This document shows positions 18,423-26,471 of a stretch of 64,000 bases of DNA, one piece after another; positions within the stretch are counted from its first letter, which is position 1, and the number at the start of each line of letters is the position of its first letter. The translations under genes were made by a program, and so were the position numbers. Source of the DNA: Sva-07 sp963743825 (GTDB lineage Bacteria > Actinomycetota > Acidimicrobiia > Acidimicrobiales > Ilumatobacteraceae); the NCBI GenBank assembly GCA_963743825.1, contig CAVURC010000001.1:30116-94115 (forward strand). The letters run 5' to 3'. Below the pieces are notes generated by a model. That model was not told the DNA's origin. It saw only the letters and a program-made list of their open reading frames with translations, and did no database searches.

Positions 18423-18460
18423 GACCGGCAACCTAACCAGCTCGACGCAGGCGCGCTGGC

Positions 18461-19265
18461 TCAGGCACGGACGAATTGCAGGATGGTGCCCGGCGGCGAC
18501 TGCGCCACGATGGCCAGATCATCGGGTTCGACGACTGCGACGACCGGGTAGCCGCCTGTCGTCGGATGGTTGGCGAGCATGATGATCGGCTCGCCGGCCG
18601 GCGTGATCTGGATCGCACCGTCGACCAGGCCCTCGCTGGCGAGACGGCGCTCCGCTGCCGGGATGAACTCGCCCGGCTCGAGACGCACGCCGACACGGCT
18701 GACGGACTCCGACACCGTCCAGTGCCCGCCGACGAGCGCTCCCAGTGCGTCGACGAAGCGGTCGGCTCGTGGGCCCGGCCACAGCCGCACCTTCGGAGGG
18801 CGGCGACGAACGGGTGCGTGATCCGTCGGGAGTTCGGTGCCGGGATCGGGTCCGACAGGGAGTGCGACGCCGGCCTCGATCGGTGCCGGTCCGATGCCGG
18901 CCAGCGTGTCGTGGCTGACCGACCCGAGGACGGACTCGACCTCGATGCCACCCCGGACGGCAACGTAGGTCCACATCCGGTCGCGTTCGCCGTCGACTCG
19001 CAGACGCTCACCGGCACCGACGGTGTGACGGTGGCCGTCGACGGCCACGATGAGCGAGCGGATCGCTTCGATGACCAGGCCGCCGTTCGTCTCGATCGAC
19101 GCCGCCCGAGGATCGTTGCCGACGAGCCGATTGGCGAGGTCGTGGGTCGGCGCGGTCGACAGCACCTGCGCTGGGGACGCCCAGATCGGCCCGACCGACC
19201 CGGCCGTGGTCCTGCAGGGTCGTTGCGCGGCCCGGCTCGATGATCCGCAGCGCAGGCCGGCTCAC
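18461..19265 (-). CDS. pxpC: 5-oxoprolinase subunit C (biotin-dependent carboxyltransferase-like), frameshifted
   Basis: PxpC works with PxpB and PxpA to hydrolyse 5-oxoproline to glutamate with ATP. The N-terminus LRIIEPGRATTLQDHGRVG is the family signature (TTLQD.GR.G), followed by GVPSAGAVD. The frame then shifts near 19144-19146 (one extra C on the minus strand) into HDLANRLVGNDPRAASIE, the expected continuation. A C-terminal GGYPVVAVVEPDDLA is typical of the KipA/PxpC domain. GTG start at 19265 overlaps the pxpB stop by 4 bases (GTGA). The length of 805 bases is 3n+1, consistent with one inserted base. Confidence 0.85.
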
Positions 19266-19876
19266 GGCTCGACCTGCCGGAAACGGACGAAGCGTCCCGG
19301 CCTGAGCACGGCGGGCGGATCGGCGCCGGTGTCCCAGAGCGTGGCCGTGGTGGTCGGGGTGGTGGTGCCGATGAGATGCCAGCCACCGGGCGACTCTGCG
19401 GGGTAGACCGCGCTGTACCCCGCCGCAATCGCAACGGCTCCGGCCGGGACCCGCGTTCGAGGGGTGCTGCGTCGTGGCAGGTGCAATGTCGGGTCGAGCC
19501 CGCTCAGGTAGGCGAATCCCGGACTGAACCCGCAGAACGCAACGCGATAGTTGCCGGCCTCGTGTCGCGAGATCACGTCGTCGACACTCAACCCGGTCGA
19601 TTCCGCCACCGCGGCGAGGTCGTCGCCGTCGTAGACGACCTCGATCGTGAACAGCTCGGCCTGGTCGACGACGATCGGACGCGAGTCGAGGGCGTCGAGG
19701 CGCTCGCCGATCGCTGCCGCTTCGCTTCGTTCGCACACGACGACAACGGTCGACTCGGCGGGAATGACCTCGCGAACTCCGCTCAGCGACGCCGACGAGA
19801 TGCTCAGCGCGAGCCCGGCGGGGTCGACCACGTCGTCGAGCATCCACGCCGACGGGCCGTACGAACGACGTTGCAT
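19262..19876 (-). CDS. pxpB: 5-oxoprolinase subunit B
   Basis: A 204-residue protein of the KipI/PxpB (AHS1) family. It has VDQAELFTIEVVYDGDDLAAVA, and the segment FCGFSPGFAYLSGLDP is the strongest signature (GFxPGFaYL). The LPRRSTPRTRVPAGAVAIA and GGWHLIGTT motifs complete the family pattern. It pairs with pxpC (4-base overlap) and, with pxpA two genes upstream, makes an ATP-dependent 5-oxoprolinase. An unrelated amidohydrolase gene ends 7 bases before its start. Confidence 0.92.
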   Translation of the reverse strand: MQRRSYGPSAWMLDDVVDPAGLALSISSASLSGVREVIPAESTVVVVCERSEAAAIGERLDALDSRPIVVDQAELFTIEVVYDGDDLAAVAESTGLSVDDVISRHEAGNYRVAFCGFSPGFAYLSGLDPTLHLPRRSTPRTRVPAGAVAIAAGYSAVYPAESPGGWHLIGTTTPTTTATLWDTGADPPAVLRPGRFVRFRQVEP

Positions 19877-19882
19877 CGTTGG

Positions 19883-21064
19883 TCAGTGCACGCGGGCGTC
19901 GGGGAAGATCCGCAGGAAGTTCTCGGCGTAGAACTGATCGCGCACGTCGTCGGGGCGGTCACCGAGCGACCCCTCGAATCGCCCGATCGGATCGCGTCCA
20001 CCCTCCACGTGCGGATAGTCGCTGGAGAAGAGATAGAGATCGGCGGCCGATTGATCGACGAGTGCTCCGACGTCTTCGAACACGTAGGGCGTGAACGCCA
20101 TCTGCTCGCGCAGTGTCTCCGATGGCGTCCGCTGCAGTTCGGCGAGATACTGGTCGACCCTGCTCCACGACCGCACGACCCAGTCGAGCCGGGTGAGCAT
20201 GGCCGGCACCCAGCCGGCGCCCAGTTCGACACAGGCGCCACGAAGTGTCGGGTGCTGCTCGAACACTCCGTCCATGATCATCACCGAGATGAACGTCTCG
20301 GGCCCCTGGTGCAGGACCGCCATGTCCTTGCTGCGGATGTTCTCTCCGCCACCCATCCAGTCGCGTGCGGCAGGACGCCCGGTGTTCGCCCATCGCGGGT
20401 CGAGCTGCAGCGGCGACCCGCCCACGTGGAGGACGAAGGGCGTGCCCGACTCGGCGAGCCGCTGCCAGAACGGTGCCAGATCGACGTGGCCGGGCGACCG
20501 CTCCCCCGCTGGATGATGTGGCACCCAGATCGCCTCCAGTCCGGCGTCGAGTGCGAACTCCAGCTCGATCAGCGCAGTGTCGGGATCTTCGAGCGGAATG
20601 ATCCCGACGCCCATGAGCCGGTCGTCGTCGGCGCAGAATTCGCTCATCGCCCGATTGTGGGCACGGGTGGCCCCGTAGCGGAGCTCGGTCGACAGCTTGC
20701 GGCTCGGGGAGAACGGAGTGGCCACGCTGTGGGTCGCGAAGACGAGCTGCTTGCGAAAGCCGAGCATGTCGAGTGCCACGGAGCGGTCGTCGCGGTCGAA
20801 CGCGCCGAGCGCCTGGATCTCCTTCGACGTGGCGATGAGCTGGTCACCCATCGCGATCTGCGCCTCGACGTGTTCGCCTGTGTGCCGATTGCCGTTGGCG
20901 ACGATCACCTCGACCTCCTCGTCGGTGACGAGCGACGCCGCGTAGCTGACCTGCGGAATCTGCTCGCGGATCGCCGGGTCGGCGTAGTCGCGAAGGAAGT
21001 CGGGCAGCTCCATGATGTGGCTGTCGGCGTCGTAGAACGGCCGATGTGCCGGTGCGTAGGTCAT
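19883..21064 (-). CDS. Amidohydrolase-family metal-dependent hydrolase (PF04909)
   Basis: The protein is 393 residues. The N-terminal YDADSHIMELPDFLRDY carries the metal-binding DxH, and central HHPAGERSPGHVDL and FVLHVGGSPL supply a histidine. The C-terminal FSSDYPHVEGGRDPIGRFE has the conserved Asp-Tyr-Pro-His of the amidohydrolase-2 family. Members include decarboxylases and hydrolases of aromatic acids. It sits between pxpB and pxpA on the same strand and close enough to be in the operon, but its substrate is unknown and it is not part of the known 5-oxoprolinase. Confidence 0.82.
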   Translation of the reverse strand: MTYAPAHRPFYDADSHIMELPDFLRDYADPAIREQIPQVSYAASLVTDEEVEVIVANGNRHTGEHVEAQIAMGDQLIATSKEIQALGAFDRDDRSVALDMLGFRKQLVFATHSVATPFSPSRKLSTELRYGATRAHNRAMSEFCADDDRLMGVGIIPLEDPDTALIELEFALDAGLEAIWVPHHPAGERSPGHVDLAPFWQRLAESGTPFVLHVGGSPLQLDPRWANTGRPAARDWMGGGENIRSKDMAVLHQGPETFISVMIMDGVFEQHPTLRGACVELGAGWVPAMLTRLDWVVRSWSRVDQYLAELQRTPSETLREQMAFTPYVFEDVGALVDQSAADLYLFSSDYPHVEGGRDPIGRFEGSLGDRPDDVRDQFYAENFLRIFPDARVH

Positions 21065-21109
21065 GTGGCCCCTCGATCTCCCGCCGTTGCGGCGTGGGTT
21101 GTGGCGTGG

Positions 21110-21871
21110 CTAGTCGGTGAAACGGTAGACGCCGACACCCGCAGCGTCGAGTGCCGACCGTACGGCACGTGCCAGTTCGACTGCGCCGGGCGTATCGCTG
21201 TGCACACAGATGGAGCGGGCTCTGACGCTCACGATGGTGCCGTCGATGGCGACCACTTCGTTGTCGACGGCAATGCGGACTGCTCGCTGTGCAACCTCGT
21301 CGGGGTCGGTGAGGACGCTGCCCGTCTCCCGACGTGACACGAGGCGGCCATCGGGTCGGTACGCCCGATCGGCGAACGCTTCGGCGACGGCTTCGAGGCC
21401 GGCACGATCGGCAGCACGGAGCAGCTCGGAGTCGGGCAGTCCGAGGATGGCGAGTGACGAGTCGTACTCCGTGGCAGCATCGACCACGGCACGCGCGAGC
21501 GCCGGGTCGGTTGCCACCGCGTGGTAGAGCGCTCCGTGCGGCTTGACGTACGCGATCTCCGACCCGCCGACCTGGGCGAACGCGTCGAGCGCTCCCAGCT
21601 GGTACAGGACGGCGTCTCGGAGTTCTGCAGGCGACATGTCGAGGTGGCGACGGCCGAAGCCGATCAGATCGGGGTACGACACCTGGGCGCCGATCGCGAC
21701 ATCACACTCGACCGCTCGGGTGCACGCCGCCCGCAGCACGCTCGGATCTCCCGCGTGGAAGCCGCACGCCACGTTGGCACTCGTGACGATCTCCAACATC
21801 GCGTCGTCGTCACCCAGCTGCCAGATCCCGTACGACTCTCCCAGGTCACTGTTGACGTCGATGGCCACCAC
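21110..21871 (-). CDS. pxpA: 5-oxoprolinase subunit A (LamB/YcsF family)
   Basis: A 253-residue PxpA. The signatures are VDVNSDLGESYG-like N-terminus (here AIDVNSDLGES), ANVACGFHAGDPSVL and SYPDLIGFGRR, followed by VKPHGALYH and a final ICVHSDTPGAVELARAVRSAL; these are the LamB_YcsF consensus regions. It lies downstream of prcA with about 117 bases between the two genes, on the same strand. Together with pxpB and pxpC it completes a full enzyme in one locus. Confidence 0.93.
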   Translation of the reverse strand: MVAIDVNSDLGESYGIWQLGDDDAMLEIVTSANVACGFHAGDPSVLRAACTRAVECDVAIGAQVSYPDLIGFGRRHLDMSPAELRDAVLYQLGALDAFAQVGGSEIAYVKPHGALYHAVATDPALARAVVDAATEYDSSLAILGLPDSELLRAADRAGLEAVAEAFADRAYRPDGRLVSRRETGSVLTDPDEVAQRAVRIAVDNEVVAIDGTIVSVRARSICVHSDTPGAVELARAVRSALDAAGVGVYRFTD

Positions 21872-21966
21872 GCTGCCACCCTACGCCCCACCCACCACTC
21901 CCGGTTTGCGTCACAGAACCATTGGGACGGGCCAACCGAAAGCTCCCGCAAACGGAATTGGTGCGG

Positions 21967-22001
21967 GGTCAGGTCGGGTCAGGTCAGGTCAGGTCAGGTC
22001 G
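21967..22001. repeat. Pentanucleotide tandem repeat over the prcA stop codon
   Basis: Seven consecutive units of GGTCR occupy 21967-22001: five are GGTCA and two are GGTCG. On the minus strand (TGACC units) the repeat contains the prcA stop codon at 21989-21991 and the last few residues (ADLT). Gain or loss of one unit would change the end of the proteasome alpha subunit. The remaining bases to the pxpA start (21872-21966) hold no other recognisable element. Confidence 0.85.
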
Positions 22002-22655
22002 GCGACGGCGAGGCGGTGGAAGCAGCGCCGACCGTTGGTGCGCGCCAGATCGGCGACTTCCAGATCCTCGAGCGCGATCTCACGCTCGGGTCCTCCGAGC
22101 GCCTTCAGGCCCAATGCGATCGCGGCAGTGCGGTCGAGCCCGTCGGTCCAGGTCTCGGCGAGCCGTGGAGCTGATGGTCTCGGCGTCACCCCCGATCGCC
22201 GCGAAGTCCTGTTCGTCCATCACGGTGCCGTCGTACAGGATGTGGAACATCTGATCTCCGTCGGCCTCGAGGCCGACCTCGGCCACGAGGATCTCGACTT
22301 CCATCGGCTTCATCTCGTGGGTGAAGATCGTTCCGAGCATCTGCGCATAGCTGTTGGCCAGGCTGCGCGCGTCGACGTCGTCGCGCGAGTACTGGTAGCC
22401 CTTGAGGTCGGCCGCTCGGACGCCGGCGACACGGAGTTGGTCGAATTCGTTGTACTTGCCGACGCCGGCGAAGGCGATGCGGTCGTAGATCTCGCTCACC
22501 TTGCGCAGGGTCTGCGACCCGTTCTCGGCAACGATGACGATGCCGTCGTTGTATCGGATCGCAACCAGTGCTCGACCTCGGGCAATGCCCTTGCGCGCGA
22601 AGTCGGCGCGGTCCTTCATCATCTGTTCGGGGGCGACGTAGAACGGCATGCTCAT
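21989..22655 (-). CDS. prcA: 20S proteasome alpha subunit, frameshifted
   Basis: PrcA forms the outer rings and gates of the 20S core. The protein begins MSMPFYVAPEQMMKDRADFARKG and continues IVIVAENGSQTLRKVSEIYDR, typical of actinobacterial PrcA. The C-terminal part (LAETWTDGLDRTAAIALGLKAL) is in another frame; one extra base in a GG near 22163-22164 (minus strand) explains it. The length of 667 bases is 3n+1. It overlaps the prcB stop by 4 bases (22652-22655). An intact proteasome is expected from the intact prcB, pup, dop, arc and pafA, so a sequence error is much more likely than loss. Confidence 0.9.
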
Positions 22656-23449
22656 CGTGAACGCACCTCCGCCACGATCGCTTCGTACCGGGTGGCGAGG
22701 TCGTCGTCGCCGAGGCGCTGCCAGCCGTCGGCGTCGATCGTCGCCACGACGGGATAGATCCCCCGCAACGCATCGGGGCCTCCGGTCGCCGAGTCGGCGT
22801 CGGCGGCCTCCCACAGTGACCGCGCCGCCAGATTGACGGCGTCGTCACGCGTCATGTCCTCGCGGAAACCGACCTTGATCACCGTGCCCGCATGCAGGCT
22901 TCCCGACCCCGTCGCCACGTAGTCACGCTCTTCGTACCGTCCGCCGGTGGCGTCGTAGTCCCACAGTCGCCCGCATTCCCGGCGAAGGTCGTACCCACCG
23001 AAGATCGGCACCACGACCATGCCCATCATGGCGGCCTGAAGGTTGCTCCTGACCATCATCGACAACTGATTGGCCTTGCCCTCGAGGCTGATCGACGATC
23101 CCTCGACCTTCTCGTAGTGCTCGAGCTGCAGCTGGAACAACCGGATCATCTCCATGGCAGGCCCGGCCGCACCGGCGATCGCGACGCCACTGTGGCGATC
23201 GGCCTGCACGACCTTCTCCATGGTCCGATGTGAGATGAGGTTGCCGGACGTTGCCCTGCGGTCGCCGGCCATCACCACTCCGTCGGCGTACGTGACGGCC
23301 ACGCAGGTCGTGGCGTGGGGTACCGAGAGGTCACGCATCACATCGATCGACATCCCGGTCGGTGCCGAGGGTGAGAGTCCGACCCGCTTCAACAGTTCGG
23401 GAAAGCTCGACCCGGGATCGTCACCCGTGGTGAACAGCGGCATCGTCAC
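22652..23449 (-). CDS. prcB: 20S proteasome beta subunit
   Basis: A 265-residue catalytic subunit made with a 46-residue propeptide. Processing in PHA/TTCVAVTYADG would expose Thr47 as the N-terminal nucleophile; the usual residue before the cleavage site is Gly, here Ala. Downstream are DRRATSGNLISHR and AGAAGPAMEM, with YVATGSGSLHAGTVIK near the C-terminus. A second possible start is ATG 23443. It lies 3 bases after pup on the same strand, and overlaps prcA. Confidence 0.95.
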   Translation of the reverse strand: MTMPLFTTGDDPGSSFPELLKRVGLSPSAPTGMSIDVMRDLSVPHATTCVAVTYADGVVMAGDRRATSGNLISHRTMEKVVQADRHSGVAIAGAAGPAMEMIRLFQLQLEHYEKVEGSSISLEGKANQLSMMVRSNLQAAMMGMVVVPIFGGYDLRRECGRLWDYDATGGRYEERDYVATGSGSLHAGTVIKVGFREDMTRDDAVNLAARSLWEAADADSATGGPDALRGIYPVVATIDADGWQRLGDDDLATRYEAIVAEVRSR

Positions 23450-23452
23450 GGA

Positions 23453-23650
23453 TCACTGACCGCCTTTTTGTACGTACGACTTGACGAAATCCTCTGCGTT
23501 CGTCTCGAGCACTTCGTCGATCTCGTCGAGCAGATCGTCGAGTTCGGCCTTGAGCTTCTCGCCGGTCTCGGTGACTGCCGGCGCAGCCTCGACGGTCGCC
23601 TCGGTGTCACGGCTCGTCGTGTTCTTCGACTTCTGGGTGCGTTCTGCCAT
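23453..23650 (-). CDS. pup: Prokaryotic ubiquitin-like protein Pup
   Basis: A 65-residue, largely disordered modifier. The helical segment KAELDDLLDEIDEVLETNAED contacts the coiled coils of the ATPase Arc. The C-terminus SYVQKGGQ ends in Gln, so it must be deamidated to Glu by Dop before ligation by PafA. A ribosome-binding-like GAAGGGA lies upstream of the ATG at 23650. Its place between dop and prcB is the conserved actinobacterial order. Confidence 0.97.
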   Translation of the reverse strand: MAERTQKSKNTTSRDTEATVEAAPAVTETGEKLKAELDDLLDEIDEVLETNAEDFVKSYVQKGGQ

Positions 23651-23711
23651 CAGTGCGTCCCTTCGCGGTGTCGGATCGATGTGTCGGAGTGAGGTGTGGT
23701 GTGGTCGTCGT

Positions 23712-25205
23712 TCACTGACCGAGTCGGTCGAGGAGTTCCCTCGCCGTCTCGCTCTCGTCGATCAAGGTACCAACGTGGTCGGCGGTGCCGCGCAATGGTT
23801 CCATCATCGGCACGCGCCGGAGAGGGTCACGCCCGATGTCGAACACCAACGAGTCCCAGTTCGCCGCGACGACCTCGTTGGGGTATTTGGCGAGGCATCT
23901 GCCGCGGAAATAGGCCCGGGTCGTCGTGGGAGGCTCGGTCATCGCCGCGACGACCTCGTCGGGCGACACCATGGTGTCGAGCCCGGCCCGCAACGCCAGG
24001 CAGCGGTCGGCGCGCAGGTCGTGGTACTGCAGGTCGATCGCCTTGAGTCGGGCCGAACCTGGCTCCACATCGTGGCGAGCCGCATAGCCCTCGACGAGCC
24101 GCTGTTTGGCGACCCAATCGACCTGGCCCGCCACGGTCGACGGGTCGGACTCGAGGCCGGTCAGGACGGCTTCCCATCGGTCGAGCACGTCGAGCGCGAC
24201 ATCGTCGCCCACGCAGCTGAGCCCGTGCGACTGTTCGTACTTGCGCGCCCGTTCGAGCAATCCCCACTGGACTTCCAGCGCCGTGGCTCGCGAACCGTCA
24301 CGCAGCATGATCGTCTGGCGCAACGTGGGGTCGTGACTCACCTGACGGATCGCAGCGACGGGGTTGCCGAGCAACCAGTCGTCGCCGAGTTCGTCGTCTT
24401 CGATCATCGCCAGGACAACGGCCGTCGTGGCCACCTTCATGTAGGTGGCCACCTCGCTCATGTTTGCATCACCGACGATCACGTGGAGGCGGCGGTACTT
24501 CTGGGCGTCGGCGTGGGGCTCGTCCCGGGTGTTGACGATCGGGCGCTTCAGCGTTGTCTCGAGCCCGATCTCCTCCTCGAAGAAGTCGGCACGCTGGCTG
24601 AGTTGGTACGGCACGTGATCGTCGGGGCGACCGGGGAGTTCGCAGCCGACCTTGCCCGCTCCGCAGAACACCTGCCGGGTCACGAAGTGCGACGTGATCT
24701 GGCTCGCCAGACGCCCGAACGGCACCTCACGGGCGATGAGGTAGTTCTCGTGGCAGCCGTAGCTGTTGCCCTTGCCGTCGGAGTTGTTCTTGTGGATGAT
24801 GATCTCGCCGCCCTCCGGGAGCAGCGCACGAACGTGCTGCATCGATGCCCGCACGATCTCCTCGGCCGCACGATCCCACACGAGCGCTTCGCGGGCAGTG
24901 GTCACCTCGGGAGTCGAGATCTCCGGGTGGGCATGGTCGACGTAGTAGCGGGCACCGTTGGTGAGGACGGCGTTGACCAGCATCGTCTCGACTTCGGGCG
25001 CGATCGACTCGTCGAACGAGAAGCCACGTGCATCGTTCGCGGGTTGCTCGTCCTCGAAGTCCCAGCCGATCCGGCCACGCTGGCGGTTCGTTGCAGCGAC
25101 ATAGGCATTGATGAGCATCGACGACGCCGAGACAGGATTGTTGTCGCCGCCACGCACGACGATGCCGTACTCGGTCTCGATCCCGCAGACCTTGGTCAGC
25201 GCCAT
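23712..25205 (-). CDS. dop: Pup deamidase/depupylase Dop
   Basis: A 497-residue PafA paralogue that converts the C-terminal Gln of Pup to Glu and removes Pup from substrates. N-terminal VCGIETEYGI, then the Dop-specific loop with ANDARGFSFDESIAPEVE, and YYVDHAHPEISTPE with the catalytic Asp. KNNSDGKGNSYGCHENYL and NTRDEPHADAQKYRRLHVI match PafA at the same positions. The longer loop distinguishes Dop. It is upstream of pup on the same strand. ATG start at 25205. Confidence 0.96.
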   Translation of the reverse strand: MALTKVCGIETEYGIVVRGGDNNPVSASSMLINAYVAATNRQRGRIGWDFEDEQPANDARGFSFDESIAPEVETMLVNAVLTNGARYYVDHAHPEISTPEVTTAREALVWDRAAEEIVRASMQHVRALLPEGGEIIIHKNNSDGKGNSYGCHENYLIAREVPFGRLASQITSHFVTRQVFCGAGKVGCELPGRPDDHVPYQLSQRADFFEEEIGLETTLKRPIVNTRDEPHADAQKYRRLHVIVGDANMSEVATYMKVATTAVVLAMIEDDELGDDWLLGNPVAAIRQVSHDPTLRQTIMLRDGSRATALEVQWGLLERARKYEQSHGLSCVGDDVALDVLDRWEAVLTGLESDPSTVAGQVDWVAKQRLVEGYAARHDVEPGSARLKAIDLQYHDLRADRCLALRAGLDTMVSPDEVVAAMTEPPTTTRAYFRGRCLAKYPNEVVAANWDSLVFDIGRDPLRRVPMMEPLRGTADHVGTLIDESETARELLDRLGQ

Positions 25206-25252
25206 GCCGTGAACCTATCGGAGCCGTCGGGCCAGGTGATGTTCAGGTCGAA

Positions 25253-26471
25253 TCAGAGCACGTCGAAGCGGACGCCGGCGTGAGCTTCGAGCCGCTCGAC
25301 CAACGCGTCACCGAACGCACTGGCCGGCGTCCAGAACCCGCCGCCCACAGTCGGACGAATCGAGATCGAGGAAGCCGACGGCCGACTCCCCCAGCATCTT
25401 CGCGGTCGATCCGTAGCCAGGGTCCTGATCGCCGGTCACCTTCGTGCGGATCGTCTGACCCGATGCGGTGCGTCCGACGAAGCGGATGTCGAACCATCCG
25501 GCCTGCTGAGCGGCGGGGTCGGGACCCGAGCCGGGCTTCGGGATCACCTTGCCGAGCAGTCGACGCGTCGGGCCGAGGCTTGCGACACCGGCAAAGGCCG
25601 CCAGTCCCGCCGTCATGGCGTAGGCCTTCACCGCACCGACGGCGCCATCGCCGGTCATCATCGTTTCGCCATAGGTGAAGTCCCTCCCCCACGGCCGGCC
25701 GAGAAGCGCATGGCTTCGCAGCACCACCGCACTGTTGGTCGGGGCCATCACGAACGGTCCGACCCAACTCTGGAATCGGTCGTCGCGTGTCGGTCGTGCG
25801 AGCCCGGGCTGCTTGGGCCCGGAGCGGAGGTCGACCGGAGCGAGCACGTACGGGTCGGCGGTCATCGCACGGAGTTCAGGGTCGGCGGCCATCTCGTCGA
25901 ACATGTTCATGCCGCTGGCGAGCGTGCCCCCGCTGACGCCGCCCTTGGCGCCGGCCACCGACATGCGCACCTCGACGCACGGTTCGCCGAACTGTTCGAT
26001 GGCTCGCTGCTGGGTGAACCACGTCCCGAGATCGGACGGGATCGAGTCGAACCCACAGGCGTGGACGACGCGTGCACCGGTCTGCTCGGCGCGGGTCTGG
26101 TGCTGATCGATCATGCGGCGCATCCACTGCACCTCGCCTGTCAGGTCGCAGTAGTCGATGCCTGCTTCGACGACGGAGTCGACGAGCTCGGATCCGTACA
26201 GCGCATACGGGCCCACGGTCGACACGACCACCCTGGTCGATGCTGTCAACCCGTCGAGGGCAGTGCGGTCCGCGGCATCGGCCACCACTCGTGGGACGTC
26301 GGCGCCGGTGGCGCGGGCCACCTCGTCGAGCTTGGTCAGGTCACGACCCGCGATCGCCCAGCGCAACTTGCCGACTGCGCCGTGGCGCCGCGTGAGGTAG
26401 CGGCACAGGATCTGGCCGACGAAGCTGGTCGCTCCGTAGACCACGACGTCGTACTCACGCCGTCCGGTCAC
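25253..26471 (-). CDS. Saccharopine dehydrogenase-like protein (trans-acting enoyl reductase type), C-terminus frameshifted
   Basis: The protein is about 406 residues. The N-terminal Rossmann motif VVVYGATSFVGQILCRYL is followed by WAIAGRDLTKLDEV and TVGPYALYGSELVDSV, and by DYCDLTGEVQWMRRMID, the pattern of the saccharopine-dehydrogenase-like family that includes mycobacterial trans-acting enoyl reductases. The last 30 residues (GGGFWTPASAFGDALVERLE...) are in a different frame; an extra base in a GGG near 25344-25346 (minus strand) explains this, and the length of 1219 is 3n+1. It overlaps arc by 4 bases, and dop is 47 bases downstream. Its link to the proteasome is positional only. Confidence 0.8.

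Noticed and set aside
23481..25283. A 600-codon open frame on the plus strand opposite dop and pup
   Set aside because: It is the antisense shadow of dop, which has full-length motifs; high GC gives long open antisense frames.
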